Assembly (NCBI GenBank): GCA_032718865.1
Contig: JALUTQ010000045.1
Coordinates: 186,001 to 250,000 of the forward strand
Reading direction: 5' to 3'
Source: Tilletia caries
Lineage: Eukaryota; Basidiomycota; Exobasidiomycetes; Tilletiales; Tilletiaceae
Length of the DNA stretch: 64,000 nt
Position numbers and translations under genes: made by a program. This document shows positions 32,447 to 44,223 of the stretch, piece by piece (within the stretch, counting starts at the first letter, position 1; every line of letters starts with the position of its first letter). Below the pieces are notes generated by a model that was not told the DNA's origin, ran no database searches, and was given only the letters and a program-made list of their open reading frames with translations.

Positions 32447-33062
32447 GGACACTTCCGTCCTGATCATTTGGTACTGGCTTTTCTCTCTATCGCTCCACAA
32501 CCACCCTTTCGTCCTTCCTCTCCTTGGCGTCGGGCCCCCATACAGCGGGAGGCAGCCGCTTGGTGCCTGTGCAGCTTGGCTGCTCGACCCCACCTCTACA
32601 TCTGCGGCTCAAGGTTCAGCCGACACCACTATGTATACCCCTGCCTCGAGTCCTCAACCTCATACCGCATCGTCGAACAACCCACTCTCCGCAACTCGCC
32701 GTCAGCAATGGCAAGGCCGGGCGCAGGAGCACCAACCCAAGGTTCATATCAACTTCATCGATTTCGCTCTGGGTCAGGAGGAGGAACTCTGGAGCAGCAT
32801 CGCCACGGACTTCTTGCACTAAGTGGGCCTCGTCTCTCTCTCTCTCGCGTCGACATATCCCTGATGAAGCGGAATCCAAAGTCGCGTTGAATGCTGGTGA
32901 TCAGCGCCCTTGATGCACCTCTCTTCCCTGTCTTATGTATGGGCCAGCACAAGGCCAGTTTGAATGTCGATTTTCTTCACATGTGTGTAAAGCGACCAGC
33001 AGCCTCGCCAAAGTGGTCAAAGTACATATACATGTATAAGAGCCCCAAAGGTTTCCAACTCA
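32447..33062. other. Intergenic region
   Basis: An open frame at 32631-32822 (+), containing VHINFIDFALGQEEELW, looks coding-like and may be a last exon of the gene to its left. Otherwise nothing is recognised before the 3' end of MTC5. Confidence 0.3.
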
Positions 33063-36000
33063 TCAGCGAGTAACCTTTCGAAAGCCTCCCAACTTCGTCC
33101 TCCCCCTCGCAAACCCTTCTCCATCGCTCGCATGAAGTCGATACGATTCCTCCGTGTCGGTATCACCACCACTGCCATCACCATCACCATCGCCGTCTCC
33201 AGCCTCATCATCAGCCTCGTCCTCGTCCGCGGCACTACTGCTCGTCGCACCGCCACCAGGCTGCCCTGCCGCCGCCGCTTTAGCAGCAGCCCGCTTCGCA
33301 GGATTCGGAGACGCAGGCATCGACGACGTTCTCCGCCGACCTCCGAGCGGCGGACGGGCGCTGTTCTTGGAGACGATCTTGGACGCGCTGTAGATTCGCA
33401 CACTGGATCGGTTCAAGGTCTGTCGAGAGCCGCCGCCGCCGCCACCACCACCACCACCACCACCACCGCCTCCGATCGATCCGGTCCGAGAGAAAGGGTT
33501 CACCCTTCTCAAGCTCGAGTCACGACTGACCCCTGCGGCCGTTGTTGCCGTCGCTTCGTTGCGCTCGCTGTGTATCTGTATCACGCACAGAGAGTCAATC
33601 AATGTCTGGCGACCAATCACGGCAAAGGCAAAGGACAGAGCCAGCGGTATTGTCAAACTCACCCTCCTCTGGACGAAATCGGTCGTCATCAATCTGAGAA
33701 AGGCAAAGTGAGAAAGAGTACGTCAGCACATACACAGGGATGTCGGACGATTCCCGAAAAGGCAGCACATACTGTAACAGATCCGAATCCTGCTCTCCAT
33801 CATCTTCTCCACCGAATTCCCGCGCCCTGTGAGCAAGACTCGACATGGCCGCTGACAGCGCATTATACGACTGCAAGAAACGACCTTCGACACCGCCCCG
33901 CTCCCAGTCTCGTCTTCGCTCGTGGGGATATTGAGAGCGCGATCGGGACGAGGCTCGCGACAGATTGGAAAGGCCGGCCAGGTTTCGGGGCTGTTGGCGA
34001 CTGGATGCTGGAGCGAAGACTACTAGTTCACCTGTCGTGGGAAATGTAATAACAAGACATCAGGTCAGATCTAGTGCAATCAGAAGCAGACAGGGCAACG
34101 TTACCATCGTCAGCCTCATGGAAATCACACCACTCACCGTTAGGACCAAAGCTTGCACCACATCTCCGCGGAGGCATAATGATCATCGCCTTACTAGTCA
34201 ACGACTGCTCATCCTGCTGCCCATCCTCTCCATCGTCCTCATCAATGTTCGGAAAGCCAGGATGAGGAATCGACCGGCTGATCCAGTCCATCTCTTCATC
34301 CTCCACCTCGCCACTCTGACCATCCGCACCGTCGGGGCTAGGAACCTGGCCGACCAGGAAGAAGACGACAGGCGCGAGACATCCTCGCTGATGCTCGGCA
34401 TACTTCGTAGTCAGCCGGGACAAATGGGCTTTGAGCTTGGCGCGCCATTTGGGGATGATCGCATTGTTGCGTTCGAGATCGAATTCGACCGGTTCGCGCG
34501 GATATCTTCGCGGGAAGGTGAAGTGGATGCGCATGTAGACTGGCATCCGACGGTGCGCCCATGGTCCATATAGGCAAATCGTACACGATCGATGGGCGAG
34601 ATCAATCTGGACCAAAAAAAGCGAAGACAGAAAAACGTAAGTCGGCACCGTAGACAGGGATGTCAAGTTCTGTCCGAAAGGCAGCCACATACTCACCTTC
34701 TCGATACCCGCAGCCAACGGCAGCTTGTGAGACAGCTGCGCGATTTCCTGGACAAAGTAATCAACAGCTTCCTCCTCTTCCGCCGCCTTAATGGACTCCT
34801 CATCATTCTCATCCAGTGCTTCCCGGTCGGTCGACATTCTCCGACCCGTCGCCCCACCGGTGACATCCACCTGCGCAAGCCACGCCACATTGTTCTGCGC
34901 CGCATCTCGCTCCGCACCCACCCCACCAAAGCCGCGCATGTTCGTCCGCGTCCCATATCCATACCCCTGCCCTGGCCCGCCCAGCGTCATGTACCCGCTC
35001 ACTTTATCCTGGGCCGCCCGGGCTTGTTCACGTTCTCGCTCCCGTTTGCGTCGAGATGCCTTCTCCTGGGACGAAAGCTGAGTTGATGGCCATGGCCGTG
35101 CATCTCGCGTCCGCGGATCTCGAGGACCGGACATTGTCGAACTGTGCTTGAGCCTGCCGCCGCCGAGGAGCGGGTCGATCTGCAACGCCGACGAGCGAGG
35201 CGTGTTTCCGCTCCCGTATTCGAAGGGCCGCGCGCTGTTTCGTGGGAAGGATCGGGAGGGGAACGAGGTGCCCGCCTGCGCGGCACCGACTTGGCGATGG
35301 TACTCAGAGAACGACGTAGGTTGACGCGGACTTGTACCTGGGCCGTAGCCTTGATTCGGACTTCTGCCTGGGTTGGTAAGGGGTGAGCCATATGGAGATG
35401 GCCCGCTGCCCCTGCTCATCAGCGACCTTGGTAGTGTAGGGGCCTGTATGCCCGATGCCGAAGCAATCGTGGCTGTGCCAGAGAGCAGATGAGGGCTCGG
35501 GATTGGTGGGTCGCGATACGACTTATTCTCGGCATGTATACGAGTATGCAGAACTTGAATGGGAGCACCAGGATTATGTCCCACTGCCTCTGTCTCCTTC
35601 TTGGTGATCGGCCAGAGTCTCAAGGTCTGATCTTTGCTCCATGTGATAAGCTGGAAGGTGCGATCATCGCTGGCCTTGTTTTCGCCTCCGTGGGTGCGGA
35701 TGAGATACTCCTTCACAACGTCGGTGTGGCCTTCGAACTGGGTCACGGGGGCTTCAGGTTTGTCCTTGGCCCACATGGAGAGAGTGTTGCTACCGCGCTG
35801 CGGAAGCGTCATGACGCCTTGACCAAAGGGTAGATGACGGGCTCTCCAAACTGGGTGGCCGGTCTCGATGATTGACTCCGGCTCGGTCACCAGTTCCCTC
35901 TCCGCTATAGCCTTCTGTGCTTCGGGCAAGGCCAAGTTCCAAAATTTGACTGTTCTGTCGAGCGAGCATGTCAGCAGGCGGTCGTGACCGAGGACTTCGT

Positions 36001-37081
36001 GACGATCCCAGTCGAGGCCATAGATACGGGACTCGTGAGCTTCGATGGTACAGAGGGGAATCGCTCCCTTCCGTTCGTCCCATATCAGTACCTTGTTGTC
36101 ACATGCAGTTGCCAAGCGGTGAGGTGTCGCTCGATTCCATTTGATCTGTGTGCATGGTGCATTCCATGCCGAATAGCCCTGGACGGGTTTCGTAGGCGGG
36201 CTGCGCAGATCCCAGACCCAAGTCCAGGCGTCGATGCCGCAGGAAGCAAGGACGTCGGGGAATCTGCTGTGCCAATTGATATCGGTAATGGCGCGGGTGT
36301 GGGCATGGAGAATGTGTTCGACTGCCGAACCGCGAGACACGGAAGGGTTGGGTGCCAGTTCGTGGAGAGTGGAAGCGCCTGAGGTGGCCGTTTGCGGGCT
36401 GAAGAAGGTGTCCGGTCGGGACAGCCGAGCGGAAGGAGTTGTGCTATATATTGTACGTCCGCTTTCCTGTGATCGTGGGTTCGCTGGTCGGTCAAGGTTC
36501 CACACCAGCAGCTTTTGGTTTGACTGCAGGGTTTAGGGACGGCTTATCAGTTCTCAGCTTCAAGCAAGACAAGACTGAGCAGCCGGGGCCAACTCACTGT
36601 GCTGGCTACCCAGTTGCTTCGTTTTGGATGTGGGTTGAACTGGATATCAGCTACCTGGAAGGTCGTGAGATGGGCGAGGAAGCGCGGCGTCTCAAAGAGA
36701 TTCTCCAAATCGACAACGAACAGGCCCTTGCGAGCGCCGAGCACTACATCACGATTGGCTGGCAATAGACAGATATTAACAGCGTCAGCTGCGTTCCGAT
36801 AACTCTTATGTATGATCGACATCGAACGCACCGGCACTCAAACTCATGCTGTTCACAGGCTCATTGATCGTAATCGTGGCTGCCTGGCGGAAGGAAGCGA
36901 TGTTGCTGTTGTTCTTGACCATGGGCTGGGTAGAGAGCGAAGGCGCAGCTGCGGACGACCCTGTTGAGAAATTAGCTGCTGCAGCTGCCGCGGCGGCCGC
37001 GAGCCGTTCCTGTTCGCGGCCTTCATTGATGGCTTGCGTGAGCAGGGAGCGCGGCTCGAAGGTCGTGCCTGCTGTGGTCAT
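33063..37081 (-). CDS. MTC5: SEA/GATOR2 complex subunit Mtc5 (WDR59 homologue)
   Basis: WD40 plus RWD protein of the vacuolar-membrane SEA complex that regulates TORC1. Exons in transcript order: 37081-36832, 36758-36598, 36523-34697, 34606-34138, 34031-33773, 33693-33663, 33575-33063; 1169 aa, all in phase. WD repeats are evident: VLGARKGLFVVDLENL, QKLLVWNLDRP, HTRAITDINWH, ASCGIDAWTWVWDLR, VLIWDER, HESRIYGLDWD, LDRTVKFWNL and FEGHTDVVKEYL. A disordered Ser/Pro region follows. An RWD domain covers the YFVQEIAQLSHKLP to IHFTFPRRYPREPVEF stretch. The C-terminus is a Gly run and a basic, acidic-patched tail. I see no Cys/His-rich RING at the end, although family members usually have one. Four genes with duplicates surround it on both sides. 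Confidence 0.88.
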
Positions 37082-37830
37082 CGTCGGCTCGTTCTGGGCG
37101 GGAGTCCATCGACAGCTGTAAGTAAGTCAAAGCAGCAGGAGCGGTACTGGGCAGACACGAAGGCGCGCAGGCAGGCAAGCAGGCTGCCCCCGAGGGTCTT
37201 GACAGGCCGAAGAACAAGAAACGCTTCCTTTCCAGGCGAGGCAGCTCGAGGTTTTCTTGTTCAGGCGTTCAGGCTTCAGGTCCTGCCCAAGCGCAAACGA
37301 CGAACAAGGTGAGGCTCGGTGCTCGGTGCTCGCTCCTCGGGCCGGCCATGATAGTTTATCCGGGCCAGCATGCAGCCAGGAACGACCCGGCGAGATTTGG
37401 AGAAAGCCAGCGAACCGCCAGAGATCCTTCCTTCTCAACGCTTCATGCTTCATCGCTTCATCCATGGAACCCTCGAATCGAGAACGCCGATGAGGCGAAG
37501 AGGTAAGGCGGTAAGGATGTTGCCGCCGGAATCCAGTATGCGTCAGCACCGAGGCGCCCTTTCTCGTGCTGGGCGCTGGCAGCTCCAATTCTCATCATGC
37601 GCGCTGGCAGCCAGATCAGCTAATGGTTTATGGTTGCTTCTGTGCTGTCCACATACAGATACATAAGGAGCCGCCTCGCTGTCCATTTCCAATCTTGCCC
37701 TCTTCCTCCGTGACCCGCTTACCTCTTTTCCTCTCCTCCTGCTCCCTTCTTCTCCAACAGCGGCTGGTCCCGCTACGTTCAATCACTTCCTCTTTTTTCA
37801 CTCTCAGCAACCATCAACAGATAGCTGGCC
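37082..37830. other. Upstream region, segmental duplication second copy
   Basis: Divergent region between MTC5 and unknown-family copy B. 37190-37510 and 37540-37830 resemble 30130-30420 and 31448-31740. No MITE here. No gene seen. Confidence 0.5.
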
Positions 37831-37837
37831 TATATAC
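37831..37837 (+). promoter_or_regulatory. TATA box of unknown-family copy B
   Basis: TATATAC, 80 bp upstream of the ATG at 37911, same spacing as in copy A. Confidence 0.55.
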
Positions 37838-37910
37838 GCACCCACCTTTCCACTTTACGTTCCCCACAACCACTGCCCCCATCCGCTCAGGCAACCCAGC
37901 TCCCCCAGCC

Positions 37911-38918
37911 ATGCCCGCCATCTCGCACCTTGTCCACGACCTTCCCACGTTCACCTCTACCCCGCACATCCCTCTCGTACTCGACACTCGCCACCTCGTC
38001 GATCTAACAACCGTCGACAAGGCTGATGCGCGAACGATCCACCCGAAGTCGATCAGTGACCTCGTCTTCATTCCATACCACGCGCGATCCAACGGCGCCT
38101 ACCCTGCTCCGCTCACGAAGATGTCAAGAATACAAACAAGCCGGTCACTGTCGAGAGAAAGTGGTGGAGATGACACGCCTTTTGCCAAGCGCGTAAGTGT
38201 CTGCTGTCCCTGCTCCTCTCCATTGATCATGCAGGATCTGACAGTTACCTATACTTCGCAGTTCGATTCTTTACATGGGGCCGACGGTTCTCATGGGTCA
38301 CAATCTTTCGACGACAGTTACCCACGCATCGTCTCCTGGAGCCGTAACGATCCCAAGGCAGCTCACTCCGTCCAGGAGTCTCACCCCGGTCTCATCACGG
38401 TTAAAACTGCCGATCTCCGTACAGTCGCCATGAAGAAAACCTTTCCCAACTTCATCCTGGCCGAACGTATTGGCACTCCAAGCACTCGTTCGATTGACGA
38501 CTCTGAGAGTACTCACACGCTCGAAGAGTCTCATCCTGCCCTCATCCTGCTCAATCGCCCCGAGGCCCGGCAACTTCGTCCACTTCCAGATGAACATCCC
38601 GTTCTGATCGTGCTCAGCCTTAAGGACTTTTCTGCGCTCCGGCAAGTTCATGTTCGTGAGATCAGCAGCAGACCCGAGTACCAGCAGCTTGCTCAGCGCG
38701 GCTTTCTCGGCTTTTGGAAGGTGCGTTCCTGCTTACCCTGCTGCCCTCCCCCAACTACTTGCCTCGTACTGATGTCTCCGTCTCACACGCTCACATCCGC
38801 CCACCAGGATTTCGCCAAGGGGTGCAAAGAACTTGTTCCCGACTTCAAAAACATGCCCCACCTGTTGACAAAGGTTGCCCCCTTGGTGATGGACTATGCG
38901 CCATTGTTCCTTCGTTAA
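37911..38918 (+). CDS. Unknown duplicated family, copy B (complete)
   Basis: Exons 37911-38192, 38262-38720, 38808-38918; 283 aa, phase-consistent with a TAA stop. No signal peptide or membrane helix. Exon 2 contains short internal repeats of the type HxxxESHPxLIxLxRP and HPVLIVLSLKD: ESHPGLITVK, ESHPALILLN and DEHPVLIVL each alternate with a turn. The end, CKELVPDFKNMPHLLTKVAPLVMDYAPLF, is amphipathic. No family recognised. Copy A at 31822 keeps only exon 1 with high identity. Confidence 0.6.
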   Translation: MPAISHLVHDLPTFTSTPHIPLVLDTRHLVDLTTVDKADARTIHPKSISDLVFIPYHARSNGAYPAPLTKMSRIQTSRSLSRESGGDDTPFAKRVSVCCPCSSPLIMQDLTVTYTSQFDSLHGADGSHGSQSFDDSYPRIVSWSRNDPKAAHSVQESHPGLITVKTADLRTVAMKKTFPNFILAERIGTPSTRSIDDSESTHTLEESHPALILLNRPEARQLRPLPDEHPVLIVLSLKDFSALRQVHVREISSRPEYQQLAQRGFLGFWKVRSCLPCCPPPTTCLVLMSPSHTLTSAHQDFAKGCKELVPDFKNMPHLLTKVAPLVMDYAPLFLR

Positions 38919-39048
38919 AAGCAAGGAACGTAGATCAACTCCTCGCCCGTCGCCAATCTGACGTCTGCTTGGCGACGCAAGTTGATCGGGAACATCATCG
39001 GATCTCGTGAGTTCAGCAGGGTTCAGAACACATTCTCCCGAGTTGTGT

Positions 39049-39397
39049 TCATCTTTCTGACTCCTTAACGACGCTCTTCTTTCTACACGCACGATCGAAC
39101 TTGTACTTGTTGAGCGCATCAAAGTCTTCAGGACGGGCAAAGTCAATGGCATCACTTTTCTGCATCGCCACATCGTTTGAAAGGTTACCCTTGGAAGTTG
39201 AAGCGCCTGTACTACTATGTCAGGACGAAAGAAACATGTGTGCTGAGCTATCAGTATATCATTGCATGAGCTGTCGATACGAATACGTACCAAAGATGAT
39301 GGTGCAGAACGACTCTACGATCCCAATTCCCGACGTGCAGACGACAACGTTGCTCACTGCGGATTTTGCGTCTCATTACTCCCTCACCGTGCGACAT
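39049..39397 (-). CDS. Possible small orphan protein (77 aa)
   Basis: Minus-strand exons in transcript order: 39397-39388, 39356-39291, 39206-39049. The phases close to a 77-aa product with a hydrophobic N-terminal segment (VVVCTSGIGIVESFCTIIFG) and a charged end (FARPEDFDALNKYKFDRACRKKS). The coding feel of the last exon is good. The first intron would be only 31 nt, so the start is doubtful. No family recognised. Confidence 0.35.
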
Positions 39398-39867
39398 CCG
39401 TGAGTCATTCATCTCATCTCATCTCATATGCACATATCGCCATTCGCTAATTCGCTGTCCATATAAGAAGGATGAATTGCCGGTTGAACGTTTCCAACTT
39501 CCAGCGATGCGCGATGCGCATTGGGCCTTCACTTCGGTGTTCGCTGGCGACGCCCCGAGGAAGAACAATTCCGTATCTGGAGAACAGCCCCAAAAATCGA
39601 CCTCAGGCACGACACGTAGCCAGAGTACAAAAAGTGCTGGCTGACCCGTTCTCATTCTAGCTGACTTCTGCTCTTTCCTCCTCTTCTTCCACATCTCTTT
39701 CAGTCCCCCTTCTGTCCTCACTCCGTGCGGCTGGTCTGCACACGTTATTCCACCTTGCCTCCTTGCTTTTACAGATACACGCTTTGAGTGGCCGGTCCGC
39801 TCTCCCTCTTCAATCGTCTACCATCCCTTGCCCGACCCCCGGCTGTCCTGGACGCTTCGCCGCCGCC

Positions 39868-40624
39868 ATGAAGTGCATCAGCGCCCCTGCCATCGTCGCT
39901 TTCCTCCTTTCGTCCGCCATCTTGAGCGCGGCCCAACCTGTGCCTGTCTTGCGCACCCAGGAACGAACTGCTCACCCTGTCGAGCGTCCCCACGGCGCTT
40001 CACCCGATGGAGCACTTGCCCTTCGCACGTTGGTGAGTTTCATCGATGAACTCGGAACACACCTGCAATCCAGGAAAGCCGTATTGACTACTTCAATTGC
40101 ATCGTTGACTGTACAGACCTCCGACTCGAACGCGCTGTCGGCAAGGGGCATTAGCTTCGCAGCCGCTATGGCCGTCATGAAAGAGTCGGCTACGGCTGTG
40201 AGTTGTCTCCTAGGCGGCGGCCAAATATCTAAAGTACTGACCATCATTGTCGTTTGTACATCTTCCGTTCCATAGCTTGGGGAAGTAACCGATAAGCACT
40301 TCGGCCTACTTTTGTCAGGCACCGCAGCTGCTTCGTTCTGGAAAGGTCTACGTTCGCGTGACGTGCTGCAGCCAGACCACAACGATGCGCGACGGTCCAT
40401 GATGGATGCCTCGGGCCCAAGGTCGACGGTATGTTTTCGCTTCGCTGTTGGTTCACTCCTGATGCCTGACATCAACACTGACAGATCGACTCCAACTCCC
40501 GTCGCCGATGCAGAGCGCCTCAGACCTGACGAAGAGGGGAGGACTCTGGGACCTTGTAAATGCTGCCACAATCGTCTATGCGTTGGGCACAGTCATGGGC
40601 AAAGTTACCAAAAAGATTCTCTGA
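39868..40624 (+). CDS. Small secreted protein family, copy 2 (mosaic)
   Basis: Exons 39868-40032, 40117-40197, 40276-40428, 40514-40624; 169 aa. Exon 1 encodes the same signal peptide and polar stretch as copies 1 and 3, sharing ERTAHPVER with copy 3. Exon 2 starts alike but then encodes a different Ala/Met-rich end (GISFAAAMAVMKESATA) without the KRGLFDI site. Exon 3 is also largely its own. Exon 4 and ~250 bp of 3' flank are almost identical to copy 1, including TKRGGLWDL. The gene thus combines a copy-3-like 5' part, a private middle and a copy-1-like 3' part. Secreted, function unknown. Confidence 0.65.
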
Positions 40625-41894
40625 TTGTTGGACCCGTCCAGTAGTTGCTGCACTGCACTCATCGAACGAGACCTTTTGAGGCACTGCGCCCTTACGAGCA
40701 TCCTGGCAACAATGTACGTGTTAAGCTGAGGCGTCCGAAGGAATCCGCACGAAGCTTGCAAGTGGTGGATGGCCCATGCAGTACGATGGCTAAGCGGTAG
40801 CGGGTAGACGGAGTTCGCCGCAGAGCTTTCCTCAGGCACCTCAGGCCTCAGGCCTCAGGCACTGATTTCAGACTCTGGAAAGCGACGACGTCGTGGCCGT
40901 TGATTTATGCTGCACACGGTGGATGCTTCGCGCAGAGAGACAGAGAGAGAAGGGAAAGAGGGATGAGAAGACGGATGGACCTCCGGTCCTCCGCCGCGCT
41001 TCACGCAGGGCACCTGTGTCAGAACGACGATTTCTCCAACTCCTTCGACCTCAGTAAGCAACGCTCATGGATGTAGTCCTTATCAGCTGACCAGGTACAA
41101 TTGAGAGTAACGTTCGCTGGAAGGAGAGGACAGCTGGCTGGAATGCGTAATATGAACATTATGAACGCAACAACCAGTAATCTCGGTAATATCAGAGCGG
41201 GGTGCGATGCATGAAGCATGAAGAGCGAATCAACATGATGAGTACATCAAGCTCACTGCTCAGCTGCGCAACGCAATGAAGAGCGGAAGTAATGGGTCGC
41301 GACCAATGAATAATGTGGTATGTGGCCACGATGGTAAGTGCTGCGACGTGCATCGCGATGCGTTCGCAACTCTCAACCAGACAGCAAAAATCAATCATTC
41401 TCACGCTTTCGTCCCGTCGTCCCCACGGCCTCAAGACCAAACAAAAGCCGGCAGCCTACATACAGCCACGCAGCCACCCTGTTTTCCTGATCTCGCTAAA
41501 GTAGACCTTCCAGCGAAGCACCTTCATTCTCATTTCAATATCTTCGCTGGCAAGTTCAGCCCCGAGGAGGGCTGATAACCAGATCTTCCGGACTTATAGT
41601 ACAGCACTGCCCCTCACGTCAGCCTCAGGCACGATACGCAGCCACAGTAAAAAGTGTGCTGGCCCGTTCTCATTCTGCGTTATGTAGTTGACTTCTGCTC
41701 TTCACCTCCTCTTCTTCCACACCTCTTTCACTTCCCTTCTGTCCTCACTCCGTGCGGCTGGTCTGCACACGTTATTCCACCTTGCCTCCTTGCTTTTACA
41801 GATACACGCTTTGAGTGGCCGGTCCGCTCTCCCTCTTCAATCGTCTACCATCCCTTGCCCGACCCCCGGCTGTCCTGGACGCTTCGCCGCCGCC
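40625..41894. other. Intergenic region between secreted copies 2 and 3
   Basis: The first ~250 bp match 5791-6040 downstream of copy 1. (CCTCAGG)n-type short repeats occur at about 40832-40862. From about 41500 the sequence matches the upstream blocks of copies 1 and 2. No gene seen. Confidence 0.5.
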
Positions 41895-42775
41895 ATGAAG
41901 TGCATCAGCGCCCCTGCCATCGTCGCTTTCCTCCTTTCGTCCGCCATCTTGAGCGCGGCCCAACCTGTGCCTGTCTTGCGCACCCAGGAACGAACTGCTC
42001 ACCCTGTCGAGCGTCCCCACGGCGCTTCACCCGATGGAGCACTTGCCCTTCGCACGTTGGTGAGTTTCATCGATGAACTCGGAACACACCTGCAATCCAG
42101 GAAAGCCGTATTGACTACTTCAATTGCATCGTTGACTGTACAGACCTCCGACTCGAACGCGCTGTCGGCAAGGGCCAACGGCTACCTGGCGAAGCGAGGA
42201 CTTTTCGACATTGTGAGCTCTCTCCCAGGCGGCGGCCAAAGATCTATCAGAGTACTGACCGTTGTTGTTCTTACATCTTCCGTTCGACAGTTCGAGAAAT
42301 TTGGTTCGAAGTTCATGGCATTAGCCGAGAAGAACCCCAAAACAGCAATCGCAGGCACCACAATCATCGGCTTAACGGAGTCTTTGTTGCGGCGTGACAA
42401 CATATTGATGTCAGACGCCAATGATGTGCGACGGTTCATGATGGTTGCCTCGGACCGAAGCCCGACGGTATGTGTTCGCTTCGCTGTTGGGTCTGTCTTG
42501 ATGCTTGACCTCAACGCTGACAGAACATGAGTCTCTGCCACTCTACTCTAGCATCAACTTTCGACGAGATCTCTTTCGAGGACGTGGCTGCCGCGAGCAG
42601 TCCAACTCCCTCCTCCTCTTATCGCTGGAGCTACTCGGCTGCCCTGGCGATGAGCGCGTTGCTGTTCCTGTTGTGGGAAAGTCTGTGGATTGTTGTCGCA
42701 TCATTGTATGATGCCGATGCCACTTCCGACGCCGATGGCGACGGCGCTCTGTCGGAGCAGTTGCAGTTCAGGTAG
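41895..42775 (+). CDS. Small secreted protein family, copy 3 (long C-terminal exon)
   Basis: Exons 41895-42059, 42144-42212, 42291-42467, 42524-42775; 220 aa. Same signal peptide as the other copies. Exon 2 ends with the Lys-Arg then GLFDI site of copy 1, and exon 3 continues with a Lys-rich amphipathic stretch (FGSKFMALAEKNPK). The last exon is different and longer: Ser/Thr-rich, then a hydrophobic helix (YSAALAMSALLFLLWESLWIVVASL) and an Asp-rich tail. A membrane-anchored product is possible. This last exon survives as a relic downstream of copy 1. No known domain. Confidence 0.65.
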
Positions 42776-43987
42776 AAGGTTGTGTAAAGTGTATTGATCG
42801 AAATTTAAGGCGTTGGCGCGACAGGGAGATAGCGAGCAACGATATCACTGATGCAAGGGGCAGTCTGCACGGGAATCGGGGCGGGCGCACCTGTGTCGAG
42901 ACGTCAATGCTTGGTGCCAGCGTCCGGGATGAGGAGCCAAGGATGTGGCGCTGTATGGAATTGGTCGGGGAGGAAGCCACGCCGACAAAGAGAGTGCTTG
43001 AGTAGATAGATGTCATGGGTAGGATCCGACCGCAGAGATGTGGGCGAAAGGCAGGGCTTAATAGGACGAACGGTGGAGAGGGCGGTGTAAGCAGTAGGCA
43101 GGATGAAGGGCGTGATTGGAGTGGGATATGATTGAGGATCTGAGCTTGGCGTAAAAAGATGAAGACTGCGGATACCGACGAGGCGAAGCGTGAAGCGTGA
43201 AGAGCCTTACGAGGAAAGAGCGCGAGCGTCAGCAGAAAATAGCAAAATGCGAAGGTGAGGAGAATGGGGGATTAAGCTCACGGGGCAAGGGGTGCGTGCT
43301 GTTGGAAGTGATAGAGGAGAAAGGGATGAAGTATGTTGAGAAAGGTAAGACACTGCTTGGGGCATGAGGAATAAGGATCGCATCAGTGAAAGAAGCAGTA
43401 GTTGGCAGCAGCGTTCGAGGAAGGTTCAAAAGGAGAAGCAGCCACGGACTGATGCGCCCTTTGTCGAGATGTTGATGCAGCGTTCAGGCGTTCAGGGCCT
43501 GAGATCTGAGACGGGGCTCTCGAATGATGTTGACCTGAAGAGTGAAGGGTGCATAGATAAGTAAGTGTGCAGGTGCACAGGCAGGGTAAGATGTTGATAG
43601 CAGGAAGTCTGTCTGTAAGGGTAAGAACTAAAGATACCTCGAGCGGCCACGCACCTTGTTATGTTTTCGGACTTCGGATATCGGATCCTGGGGTTTTTTA
43701 CGGCCGAGTAATCTTGTCAACCCCAGATGCACGAGAAATATGTATGCTGCCCCAGGGGCCAGGTAGGGTCCCTTTGTCCAATCAAGTGGGGTTGAGCTTC
43801 CTTTTACTTCGAGCGGAAGTGGATCGCCGAGCTCCCTGCACCCCTCATCAACGCATCAACGCCTCAACGCATCAACGATCAACTGCGAGAACGATCGCCA
43901 CTACTACTCGCCCAGCCACTCACTCTCACTGCCGGCATGCTGGAGTACTTAAGTACCCGGCGTTATCTTTGGCAGGCTTCATGAATC
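42776..43987. other. Intergenic region, no convincing gene
   Basis: Open frames here are short and lack coding-like codon use. A TTAAGTA-type AT element lies at about 43950 just upstream of the small ORF at 43988. Confidence 0.35.
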
Positions 43988-44223
43988 ATGAGCTCGGATA
44001 CCTCGAAAGTCGATACCGACGTTGAAGAACTTCGTCGTCTCGTAAGTACTCGTATGGTTGTGGACGTCGCCAGACGTACGAGATCTTCGAGAGTCGGCGA
44101 CGACGATGTTCAGACGGTCCATGCTGCCTATGTTTGATTGGAACTATATACTGACGGAAGGAGGAGAATCTTCTGAAGGCTATGGAACGCTCGTGCGAGC
44201 GTGCGAGTATTAGTTCGGCCTAA
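43988..44223 (+). CDS. Possible micro-protein or gene remnant, 38 aa coiled-coil
   Basis: Exons 43988-44041 and 44161-44223. The phases match and the product is MSSDTSKVDTDVEELRRL joined to EENLLKAMERSCERASISSA, a charged helix with heptad-like spacing. A good GTAAGT donor and an AAG acceptor are present. It may be a remnant of a longer gene whose 3' part is lost. Confidence 0.3.

Noticed and set aside
33132..34049. 305-codon plus-strand frame
   Set aside because: Antisense to the MTC5 3' exons, whose splice sites and family match are clear.
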